From the NCBI GenBank assembly GCA_030150795.1, contig JASLFF010000270.1, positions 1 through 8,553 on the forward strand: a DNA stretch of 8,553 nucleotides, given 5' to 3'. Within the stretch, counting starts at the first letter, position 1; every line of letters starts with the position of its first letter. Below the pieces are notes generated by a model that was not told the DNA's origin, made no database searches, and saw only the letters and a list, made by a program, of their open reading frames with translations. The translations under genes were made by a program, and so were the position numbers. This document shows positions 1-7,700 of the stretch, piece by piece. Origin of the DNA: Terriglobales bacterium. GTDB taxonomy: Bacteria; Acidobacteriota; Terriglobia; Terriglobales; Gp1-AA117.

Positions 1-3000
1 CACTGGGACACCCAAAGGAGTCATGGTCGCACATCGCGGAGTGACGAATTTCCTCTCGTCCATGCGACGAGAGCCAGGTATCGAAACGGATGATGTATTG
101 CTCGCGACTACGAGATTGTCTTTTGACATTGCAGCCCTGGAGTTGTATCTGCCTCTGATAATAGGAGCACAGTTGCGAATCCTTGGAGGCGAGGTCCTGG
201 ACGGCACTCGGGTTTCCAAAGAAATAGAGCGTGACGTAACCATGGTGCAGGCGACACCGGCAAGCTGGCGAATGCTTCTTGACGCTGGATTGGAAGGAAC
301 AGAGCGGCTCAAAGTGCTCTGCGGTGGAGAAGCGCTGAATATTGATTTAGCCAGGACGCTTGCAAGTCGAAGTCACTCAGCCTGGAATCTGTATGGCCCT
401 ACCGAGACCACCATCTGGTCGAGCATAGAGAAACTCAAAAAAGACCTGAGCGGTGTCTCAATCGGGCGACCGATCGCAAACACGCAGATCTACATATTCG
501 ACAGACATGGGGAGCCTGTTCCTATAGGAGTGGTGGGAGAGATCCATATTGGGGGCGCGGGCGTAGCGCGGGGGTATCTGAACCGGCCGGAGTTGACGGG
601 GGACCGGTTTGTACCGGATCCATTTTCGAATGAACCGGGAGCGCGGATGTACCGGACGGGAGACCTGGGACGGTGGAGGAGCGACGGCAATATCGAGTTT
701 CTGGGGCGGAACGATTTTCAAGTAAAAATCCGAGGGTTCCGGATCGAGTTGGGAGAGATCGAGGCGCGGCTGAATGAACATGAGGGGGTGCAGGAAGCAG
801 TGGTGCTGGCCCGTGAAGATACGCCGGGCGACAAGCGGCTGGTGGCTTACTACACATCGAGAGAGCAAAACAGTGTGGGAGCCCAGGAATTGAGAGCGCA
901 TGTAGCAACGAAGTTGCCGGAGTACATGGTGCCGGCGGCGTATGTGCGGTTGGAATCGCTCCCGCTGACGCCGAACGGGAAATTGAATCGGAAGGCATTG
1001 CCGGCGCCGGAAGGCGATGCCTATGTAGTGCGGCGATACGAAGCGCCGCAAGGGGCCAACGAGGAGTTGCTGGCAGGCATCTGGGCGGAATTGCTCCATC
1101 TGGAGCGGGTGGGCCGCAACGATAATTTCTTTGATCTGGGCGGACATTCGCTGCTGGCAGTACGGGTGATAGCGCGAGTGAGGGAAGCGCTGAAGGTAGA
1201 AGCAGCGATAAGGGACTTGTTCACACGGCCGGTACTGCAGGATTTCGCCAGCGCTCTGGCGATTGCCGCTCCTGCGGAGCTGCCAGCGATACCTCGTGTC
1301 ACTCGGGGCGAAAGGATTCCGCTGTCGCCGGCGCAGCAGCGTTTGTGGTTTTTGGTGCAGATGGAGGGGGTGAGCCAGGCCTATCACATTCCCATGCGTT
1401 TGCAGCTGAAGGGCGGTCTTGATCGTGCGGCGTTGCGTAAAGCGCTGGACCGGATCGTGGCGCGACATGAAGTGCTGCGTACCATCTTTGCTTTTGTGGA
1501 AGGGGAGCCGATTCAGCAAATCGTGCCGGCAGAAAAGGGCCGCTTTCATCTTGTGGAGCACGATTTGCGTCACCGTACCGATGCCAGGGAGGAACTGAAG
1601 CGACTGGTGGCAGAGGAGTCGGGCACGACCTTCAACCTGCGGGAAGGGCCCTTGATTCGTGGTCGTCTGATCCGGTTGGCGGACGAGGAAGATGCACTGT
1701 TAATCACGATGCACCACCTCGTCTCCGATGGCTGGTCGCTGGGAGTGTTCACCAACGAACTGAGCACGTTGTATGGAGCGTTTGTGCGCGGCGAGGCCGA
1801 TCCGCTTCCGGAGTTGAAGATCCAATATGCCGACTATGCGGTCTGGCAGCGGAAGTGGATGGAAGGCGAGACCCTGAGGAAGCAGGCGGAATATTGGGGA
1901 AGGACTTTAGCCGGAGCGCCGGAAGTATTGCAATTACCGGCAGATCATGTAAGACCAGAGCAACAAAGTTATAGCGGGGCCGCAACCACGCTGGTGCTGG
2001 ATGAGGAGTTGACAGCGGGGTTGAGAAGACTGTGCAGGAAGCACAGAACCACGCTGTACATGACTGTGCTGGCGGGCTGGGTAGCGCTGCTGGCGCGGCT
2101 GTCGGGGCAGGACGATGTAGTGATAGGCACGCCGGCAGCCAATCGCAATCGAGTGGAGATCGAAGGACTGATTGGATTTTTCGTCAACACGCTGGCATTG
2201 CGACTGGGGGTTAGGGGAACAGTGACGGTGGGGGAGCTGCTTGACCGGGTTAAAAGACAAGTTTTGGCCGCACAGGAGAATGAGGACATTCCGTTTGAGC
2301 AGGTGGTGGAGATCATTCGGCCGCCACGGAGTCTGGCGCACAATCCGGTGTTCCAGGTGATGTTCACTTGGCTGAACACTCCTAAAGGAACGATCGATCT
2401 TGCTGGGCTGCAGGCCAGCCCCTTCACTGCCGTTCCGCATGACATATCGAAATTCGATTTGATGCTGGTGTTACGGGAAGAAGGCAATCAGATTGTGGGC
2501 GTGGTGGAGTATGCAACGGCGCTGTACGAGCAATCGACGATCAAGCGATATATAGGATATTTCCGCACATTGTTGGGAGCTATGGTGGCTGACGACAGCC
2601 AGAAGGTGGATCGTTTACCCATGCTGCCGCAAGAGGAGCGGCAGCAGCTTCTCTATGAGTGGAACGCGACGGAAGTGGACTATCCGCGAGACAAGTGCGT
2701 GCATGAGTTGTTCGAGGAGCAGGTGGAACAGACGCCGAATGCTATTGCCATCGCTTATCAGGAGCAAGCACTGACCTACGGAGAATTGAACCAGCAAGCG
2801 AACCGGCTGGCGCATTACTTAAGAGAGCTGGGTGTGAGGCCGGATGAGCGAGTGGCGATCTGCGCGGAGCGCGGCTTGGAGATGGTGGTGGGACTGCTGG
2901 CGGTGCTCAAGGCCGGCGGAGCGTACGTGCCGCTGGATCCCACATTTCCGACAGAGCGGCTGCACTTCATGCTTGAAGATAGTGCGCCAGTGGTGCTGCT

Positions 3001-4570
3001 GACGCAGAGTCGACTCGAAAATTCCTTCACAAAATCCGACTATGACCGGCCAATCGTTTTGCTGGATAGTGATGGTGCAGGGTGGATGACCTTGTACGGT
3101 GATCACGACCCGAGGTTCGATGAAACAAGGTTCGATGAAATTAGAGTCACCTCGCAAAATCTCGCCTGCATCATCTACACGTCCGGTTCGACCGGGACAT
3201 CAAAGGGTGTCGCCGTGCAGCATGGCGGGATTGTGAATCTTGTTCACGACTGGACCATACGCTTCGGAAATAGGGTGCGACGGGACGCGCTGCAAGCATC
3301 GCTGTGGACGAGCTTTGGATTTGACGTCTCCATCTTCGAATTGTTTGCCGGCTTTTCTCTCTCCGCAACTATCAACATCGTGCCTGAACAAATCAGAGGA
3401 GACTCACGGGCGCTGTCTGCCTGGTTCGTTGCGCACAACATTGCTTTCGGATATCTGCCTCCTTCTTTTATTCGCGACGCGCAGCATATGGACGCGTCCA
3501 TCTCACCTCTTCCTCTGGAGCTTGTTTTGGTCGGAGTCGAACCTTCAACAGAATCGGCACTATACCAGCTTCAAAGAAATAGGCCACGCCTTCAAATTGT
3601 GAATGGTTACGGGCCTGCTGAAACTACGGTGTTCAGCACGACGTATGCAGAGATCGGAGACAGGTCACGCAACACTCCCATTGGCCGTCCGCTTGGAAAT
3701 ACGCGGGTCTACATTCTGGATTCACATGGGGAGCCGGTACCGGTGGGAGTAACGGGAGAACTGTATATCGGCGGCGATGGGGTAGCGCGCGGTTACTTGA
3801 ACCGTCCCGAGCTGACAGCAGCAAGGTTTATTAAAGATCCATTCTGCGGGGAAGCTGGAGCGCGGATGTACAGAACCGGAGATCTGGGCCGGCGGCTGGC
3901 GGACGGCAACATCGAGTTTCTGGGGCGGAACGATTTTCAGGTAAAGATCCGAGGCTTCCGTATCGAGTTGGGAGAGATCGAGGCGCGGCTGAACGAACAT
4001 GAGGGGGTGCAGGAAGCAGTTGTGCTGGCCCGTGAAGATACGCCAGGAGACAAACGGCTGGTGGCTTACTACACGGCAAGAGAACAAAACAGTGTGGGAG
4101 CCCAGGATTTGAGAGCGCATGTAGCGACGAAGTTGCCGGAATACATGGTGCCGGCAGCCTACGTGAGGTTGGAGTCGCTACCGCTAACGCCGAACGGGAA
4201 ATTGAATCGGAAGGCATTGCCGGCGCCGGAAGGCGACGCCTATGTAGTGCGGCAATACGAAGCGCCGCAAGGGGCCATCGAGGAGTTGCTGGCAGGCATC
4301 TGGGCGGAGTTGCTCCATCTGGAGCGGGTGGGCCGCCATGATAATTTCTTTGAGCTGGGAGGACACTCTCTTATGGCGGTGACGCTGGTGGAGCGACTGG
4401 CGCAGGCCGGATTGAAGGCGGACGTGCGAGCGTTATTTACCACACCAACTTTGGCTGAGTTGGCCGCGAGTTTCAATAACAATGCACCTGCATTCGAGAT
4501 TCCCGCCAACCGCATTCCATCCCCTCAAGAAACTACTTCTTCTTCGCGCATCGTGGAATTGAGCATATGA
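1..4570 (+). CDS. NRPS subunit, 5'-partial: A(Gly)-T-C-A-T
   Basis: This is the C-terminal 1522 residues of a multimodular non-ribosomal peptide synthetase; the first full codon is at position 2. It activates amino acids as aminoacyl-adenylates, loads them on phosphopantetheinylated carrier domains and forms peptide bonds in the cytoplasm. Order in visible residues: A1 from core motif A3 (1-337), T1 (346-420, Ser383), C1 (439-871, HHxxxDG at 571-577), A2 (901-1410), T2 (1419-1491, Ser1456) and a 31-residue tail (1492-1522). The ATG at 23 is not the start, because the open frame continues upstream and residues 1-7 (TGTPKGV) are the A3 phosphate-binding motif. There is no thioesterase, so the chain must pass to another protein, evidently the overlapping downstream gene. 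The specificity code of A1 reads glycine and that of A2 is unrecognised. The A-Csub/T halves of both modules are almost identical. The family assignment is certain; the product is unknown. Confidence 0.97.
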   Translation, partial: TGTPKGVMVAHRGVTNFLSSMRREPGIETDDVLLATTRLSFDIAALELYLPLIIGAQLRILGGEVLDGTRVSKEIERDVTMVQATPASWRMLLDAGLEGTERLKVLCGGEALNIDLARTLASRSHSAWNLYGPTETTIWSSIEKLKKDLSGVSIGRPIANTQIYIFDRHGEPVPIGVVGEIHIGGAGVARGYLNRPELTGDRFVPDPFSNEPGARMYRTGDLGRWRSDGNIEFLGRNDFQVKIRGFRIELGEIEARLNEHEGVQEAVVLAREDTPGDKRLVAYYTSREQNSVGAQELRAHVATKLPEYMVPAAYVRLESLPLTPNGKLNRKALPAPEGDAYVVRRYEAPQGANEELLAGIWAELLHLERVGRNDNFFDLGGHSLLAVRVIARVREALKVEAAIRDLFTRPVLQDFASALAIAAPAELPAIPRVTRGERIPLSPAQQRLWFLVQMEGVSQAYHIPMRLQLKGGLDRAALRKALDRIVARHEVLRTIFAFVEGEPIQQIVPAEKGRFHLVEHDLRHRTDAREELKRLVAEESGTTFNLREGPLIRGRLIRLADEEDALLITMHHLVSDGWSLGVFTNELSTLYGAFVRGEADPLPELKIQYADYAVWQRKWMEGETLRKQAEYWGRTLAGAPEVLQLPADHVRPEQQSYSGAATTLVLDEELTAGLRRLCRKHRTTLYMTVLAGWVALLARLSGQDDVVIGTPAANRNRVEIEGLIGFFVNTLALRLGVRGTVTVGELLDRVKRQVLAAQENEDIPFEQVVEIIRPPRSLAHNPVFQVMFTWLNTPKGTIDLAGLQASPFTAVPHDISKFDLMLVLREEGNQIVGVVEYATALYEQSTIKRYIGYFRTLLGAMVADDSQKVDRLPMLPQEERQQLLYEWNATEVDYPRDKCVHELFEEQVEQTPNAIAIAYQEQALTYGELNQQANRLAHYLRELGVRPDERVAICAERGLEMVVGLLAVLKAGGAYVPLDPTFPTERLHFMLEDSAPVVLLTQSRLENSFTKSDYDRPIVLLDSDGAGWMTLYGDHDPRFDETRFDEIRVTSQNLACIIYTSGSTGTSKGVAVQHGGIVNLVHDWTIRFGNRVRRDALQASLWTSFGFDVSIFELFAGFSLSATINIVPEQIRGDSRALSAWFVAHNIAFGYLPPSFIRDAQHMDASISPLPLELVLVGVEPSTESALYQLQRNRPRLQIVNGYGPAETTVFSTTYAEIGDRSRNTPIGRPLGNTRVYILDSHGEPVPVGVTGELYIGGDGVARGYLNRPELTAARFIKDPFCGEAGARMYRTGDLGRRLADGNIEFLGRNDFQVKIRGFRIELGEIEARLNEHEGVQEAVVLAREDTPGDKRLVAYYTAREQNSVGAQDLRAHVATKLPEYMVPAAYVRLESLPLTPNGKLNRKALPAPEGDAYVVRQYEAPQGAIEELLAGIWAELLHLERVGRHDNFFELGGHSLMAVTLVERLAQAGLKADVRALFTTPTLAELAASFNNNAPAFEIPANRIPSPQETTSSSRIVELSI
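2..1012 (+). other. A1 adenylation domain (partial), predicted Gly
   Basis: The domain is visible from core motif A3 (TGTPKG, residues 1-6) through A4, A5 (NLYGPTE, 129-135), A7 (YRTGDLG), A8 (GRNDFQVKIRGFRIELGEIE region) and A10 (NGKLNRKAL, catalytic Lys327). Specificity residues aligned by eye to PheA positions are D42, I43, L46, Q83, L106, G108, L130, I138, W139 and K327, giving DILQLGLIWK. I know this as the classical glycine signature, and the VQATPASW and VLCGGEAL neighbourhoods fit the same subgroup. Everything before A3, including A1-A2 and any upstream C domain, lies outside the window. Confidence 0.85.
683..1153 (+). repeat. Intragenic repeat, copy 1 (A-Csub/T block)
   Basis: Covers residues 228-384 of gene 1, from DGNIEFLG to the GGHSL of T1. 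It aligns without gaps to 3902-4372 at a constant offset of 3219 bases; 151 of 157 residues are identical by my count. Similarity falls off both upstream (A1 core) and right after the T-domain serine. Confidence 0.92.
1037..1261 (+). other. T1 peptidyl carrier domain
   Basis: A thiolation domain with the motif DNFFDLGGHSL; Ser383 (codon 1148-1150) is the phosphopantetheine attachment site. The sequence after the serine (LAVRVIARVREAL) is the common type that precedes an LCL condensation domain. It should carry the glycyl or peptidyl-glycyl thioester made by A1. Confidence 0.95.
1109..1843 (+). repeat. Inter-gene repeat, copy 1 (T-C block)
   Basis: T1 and the first part of C1 align without gaps to 7819-8553 of gene 2 at a constant offset of 6710 bases. 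Long stretches are identical, including the region around the C-domain His motif and the PLPELKIQYADYAV end. Confidence 0.88.
1316..2614 (+). other. C1 condensation domain, LCL type
   Basis: Starts with PLSPAQQRLWFL (motif C1) and contains the catalytic HHLVSDGWS (residues 571-579; second His572), YADYAVWQ (609-616), the IGTPAANRN block near 708-716, GFFVNT (725-730) and IPFEQVVE. The SDGWS form and the SPAQQRLWFL entry are typical of domains joining two L residues (or an achiral donor), consistent with a glycine donor from T1 and the A2 residue as acceptor. It is about 430 residues long, normal for the family. Confidence 0.9.
2639..2736 (+). repeat. C-A linker repeat, copy 1
   Basis: Encodes the linker from RQQLLYEWNATEVDYPRDKC to FEEQVEQTP between C1 and A2. 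It aligns gap-free at an offset of 3521 with 6160-6257 and differs by only a few bases. Confidence 0.88.
2702..4231 (+). other. A2 adenylation domain, substrate unassigned
   Basis: A complete A domain: A1 LTYGELN (924-930), A2 LKAGGAYVPLDP (969-980), A3 YTSGSTGTSKG (1059-1069, Ser in place of the usual Pro), A4 around FDVSIFE (1107-1113), A5 NGYGPAE (1201-1207, Ala in place of the usual Thr), A7 YRTGDLG, A8 GRNDFQVKIRGFR and A10 Lys1400. Code residues are D1108, V1109, F1112, Y1151, L1176, G1178, G1202, V1210, F1211 and K1400, giving DVFYLGGVFK. The conserved Asp indicates an alpha-amino acid. I recognise no published match. The LGG-F part is loosely like valine or isoleucine codes, so a hydrophobic substrate is a weak guess only. 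Confidence 0.9.
3113..3142 (+). repeat. 15-bp tandem duplication, two units
   Basis: Two adjacent 15-base units share 13 identical bases (aggttcgatgaaa at 3113-3125 and 3128-3140). They encode RFDET-RFDEI in the variable loop of A2 between motifs A2 and A3, in frame. Confidence 0.9.
3902..4372 (+). repeat. Intragenic repeat, copy 2 (A-Csub/T block)
   Basis: Second copy of the block at 683-1153, in module 2. The six residue differences are Ser/Ala, Glu/Asp, Arg/Gln, Asn/Ile, Asn/His and Asp/Glu. A third, more diverged relative lies in gene 2 from 7441, sharing a perfect 31-base run at the A8 motif with positions 743 and 3962. Confidence 0.92.
4256..4474 (+). other. T2 carrier domain of the pre-epimerization type
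   Basis: The motif DNFFELGGHSLMAVTLVERL has the phosphopantetheine serine at residue 1456 (codon 4367-4369). Up to the serine it is nearly identical to T1. After it the sequence changes to a form with ERLAQAGLKADVRALF and a TPTLAELA end, which I recall as typical of carrier domains that hand their substrate to a dual E/C domain. This fits the dual E/C domain at the start of the next gene. Confidence 0.9.
4475..4567 (+). other. C-terminal tail, probable docking peptide
   Basis: A 31-residue extension after T2 (residues 1492-1522). It opens with IPANRIP (1500-1506), the usual first half of the linker between a carrier domain and a dual E/C domain. It continues as a Ser/Thr-rich, probably disordered stretch and ends in RIVELSI, a short hydrophobic/acidic peptide. 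Subunits that meet a TubC or beta-hairpin docking domain commonly end in such a short linear motif. The pairing is inferred from position and from the docking domain that starts the next gene. Confidence 0.6.
4550..4570 (+). promoter_or_regulatory. ATGA stop/start overlap with weak ribosome binding site
   Basis: The stop codon TGA (4568-4570) of the first gene overlaps the start ATG (4567-4569) of the second. Upstream there is only a weak purine stretch, GTGGAA at 4553-4558, about nine bases from the ATG. This layout suggests translational coupling, which would keep the two partner subunits in matched amounts. No promoter is expected or seen here. Confidence 0.7.
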
Positions 4571-4731
4571 GTATTGGCGAGTTATTAGCGGCCCTTGGCG
4601 CGAAGGGAATACAGCTGCGCAGAAATGGCGACGAATTACTGATCCGTGGAGATTCGGGAGCCCTCGACCCGGCGTTGATCTCCGCAATGCGTGAAGCTAA
4701 GACGCTCCTGCTTCAGCACGTTTCCAGTCAG
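4567..4731 (+). other. TubC-like N-terminal docking domain
   Basis: The first 55 residues (MSIGELLAALGAKGIQL, then RRNGDELLIRGD, DPALISAMREAKTLLLQHV) show the pattern of the TubC N-terminal docking family: helix, a beta-hairpin around xLRRNGDELLIRG, then a helix ending in a Leu-rich stretch. Such domains bind the C-terminal peptide of the preceding synthetase subunit and set the order of the assembly line. Assigned from family memory; no database search was possible. Confidence 0.85.
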
Positions 4732-7700
4732 AAAGACGAATGGTGGAGTCCCTCATTCAAAATCCTGCCCGAGATGCTGCCGCTGGTGCAGCTAAAGGCG
4801 GAAGAGATCGAGCGCGTGGTCTCTCAAGTGCCGGGCGGGGCCTCCACTGTACAAGACATCTATCCGCTAACGCCATTTCAAGAAGGAATCCTGTTCCATC
4901 ACCTAAAGGATGAGGGAGCTAATCCGTACGTGGTTGTTAGCCAGACGGCCTTCGATAGTCGCGCGCGCCTGGATGCGCATTTGCAAGCAATGCAGGCGGT
5001 GGTGGACCGGCACGATATTCTGCGGACGGCAGTGATGTGGGAAGGTCTTCCAGAGCCGGTGCAGGTGGTGTGGCGGAGGGTTGCCGTGCCGGTGGAAGAA
5101 GTGGAATTGGATCCGGAAGCTGGGGACGCAGCCCAACAGTTGTACGCACAATTCAATCCGCGCCAGTACCAAATGGATCTGGGACAAGCGCCGCTGATGC
5201 GCATCTACGTTGCCTATGATCCGGCCCAACAACGCTGGTTGCTGATGCACTTGCAGCACCACATAACGATGGACCATGCCACGCGCCAAATGATGCAAGA
5301 GGAGATTGAGGCGCATCTGCTGGGGAAAGCGGACGCGCTACCGGCGCCGATGCCATTCCGCAATTTTGTCCTCCAGGCGCGTTCGGGGGTGAGTGAGCAG
5401 GAGCATGCGAACTACTTCCGGCATTTGTTAGGGGACCTGGAGGAGCCCACAGCACCCTTTGGACTGGCGACGGTGCAGGATGGAAGTGGAATAGAAGAAG
5501 CGCGTCTACAGGTTGATGCAGAACTGGCGCGGCGGGTGCGCGAGCGCGCACGCAAGCTTGAAGTGAGCACGGCGAGTCTCTTCCATGTGGCCTGGGCGCA
5601 AGTCCTGGCGAAGATTTCCGGCCGCGACGACGTGGTCTTTGGGACGGTGCTGGTCGGCCGCATGCAAGGTGGAAAGGGCTCAGACCGTGCGATGGGCGTG
5701 TTTATCAATACGCTTCCGGTCCGACTCCGAATTGACGAACAAGAATCAGAGGCGGTGGTGCGGCGCGCTCATCTGCAACTGGCCGAGTTGCTGTGGCACG
5801 AGCACGCTTCATTGGCTTTGGCGCAGCGTTGCAGTGCCGTGTCACCGCCTATACCGCTGTTTTCAGCGTTATTGAATTATCGGCATGGCCGGAGTGACAA
5901 ACAGGCGCGTTCGGAAGAGCGAAAGCGGGCGCGGGAAGGTACGCAACTCCTCCTCACCGAGGAACGCACGAACTATCCCTGCACGCTTAGCGTGGATGAC
6001 GTAGCCGAGGGGTTCTGGCTCGAGTCGCAGATACAATCGCCAATCGAGCCGATGCGCATATGCGAGTACATGCATACCGCACTGGCATCCTTAACTGATG
6101 CACTAGAGCGCGCGCCGGGTAGCGCGATCGGAAGGCTCACAGTGCTTCCGGCAAAGGAGCGGCAACAGCTTCTCTATGAATGGAACGCGACGGAAGTGGA
6201 GTATCCGCGAGACAAGTGTGTGCACCAGTTGTTCGAGGAGCAGGTGGAGAAGACGCCGGAGGCTGTGGCGCTGGTGTTCGGGGAAGAAGAACTGAACTAT
6301 GCGGAGTTGAACCGGCGTGCAAACCAACTGGCGCATTACCTCAGAAAACTAGGGGTGAAGCCCGACGACCGGATTGGGGTTTGCATGGAGCGAAGTGTGG
6401 AGATGGTCGTGGCTCTCTTGGGAGTATTGAAGGCCGGAGGAGCCTACGTACCTCTGGAGCCGGAGTATCCGGTTGAACGGCTGCGCTACATGATAAAGGA
6501 TGCAGGATTAAAGCTGGTTCTGTCGCATCACGGGTTATGGGAACCAGCGGGACTAGGTGGCCAGTGGCTATGGATAGATAAGCTCCAGGCGGAATTAGCG
6601 CTTGAGGCGACAGAAGACCTCGAGAGCGGACTAGACGCAGAGGCCCTCGCTTACGTGATCTACACCTCGGGCTCGACAGGACAGCCGAAGGCAGCCATGA
6701 ACCGGCATCGTGGAATCAGCAATCGGCTGAAGTGGATGCAGGGGGCATACGGTTTGGAAAGCGCAGACCGGGTGCTTCAGAAGACACCATTCAGCTTCGA
6801 TGTATCGGTCTGGGAGTTCTTCTGGCCATTGCTGACAGGGGCGGGGTTGGTTATAGCGCGACCGGGAGGACACCGCGACAGCGCGTATCTGGTGCAGCTG
6901 ATACAAGAAGCTGGAATCACGACGCTCCATTTTGTGCCTTCAATGCTGCAGGTATTCCTTGAGGATCCCGAGGTGGGGCATTGCGCGAGCCTTCGTCGGG
7001 TGATCTGTAGCGGAGAAGCTCTGGGAGTGGAGTTACAGGACCGTTGCCTGCAGCAATTGCAGGGTGTGGAGTTACATAATCTCTATGGCCCGACCGAGGC
7101 TTCAGTGGATGTGACGTTTTGGCATTGCACATCGGAGCCACACCAGAAAAACGTACCGCTGGGCCGTCCCATCTGGAACACGCAAATCTACATCGTAGAT
7201 TCAAACCTCGAGGTTGTGCCGGTTGGAGTCAGTGGAGAAATCCTCATCGGAGGAGAAGGCCTCGGTCGTGGGTATCTGCATCGGCCAGATCTGACCGCGG
7301 AACGATTTTTGCCGGATCCATTCGCTCGGACGGGTGGACATCGGCTTTATCGCACGGGTGATGTTGGGCGATATCGGCGGGACGGCGTGATCGAGTACCT
7401 GGGGCGGATGGATCACCAGGTGAAGATTCGCGGCTATCGAATCGAGTTGGGAGAGATCGAGGCGCGGCTGAGCGAACATGCGGGAGTGCAGAAAGCAGTG
7501 GTGCTGGCACGTGAAGATACGCCGGGGGACAAACGACTGGTAGCTTACTACACTAGCTCATCGGCGACCGATCCGGAGCAGGAGGTGAGCGCTGAGCAGT
7601 TGCGCCTGGATCTTTCATCATCTCTTCCGGAGTACATGGTGCCGGCGGCCTACGTGCGGTTGGAATCGCTGCCGCTGACGCATAACGGCAAACTGGATCG

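Noticed and set aside
23..25. ATG at 23 as the start of the first gene
   Set aside because: The frame is open to the window edge and the seven codons before it encode the TGTPKGV part of A-domain motif A3, so this Met is internal.
458..1573. Long antisense open frame of 371 codons
   Set aside because: It lies entirely opposite A1-T1-C1 coding sequence, is rich in Arg, Pro, His and Gln, and shows no domain; it follows from the codon bias of the sense strand. A similar antisense frame recurs opposite the duplicated module at 3722-4120.
4440..4567. A thioesterase or reductase release domain at the end of the first gene
   Set aside because: Only 31 residues follow T2; there is no room for and no motif of a release domain. 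The tail looks like a linker/docking peptide.
5585..5875. Plus-strand open frame inside the second gene
   Set aside because: Out of frame with the continuous dual E/C domain coding sequence, whose motifs (FGTVLVGRMQGG, GVFINTLPVR) cover the same bases.
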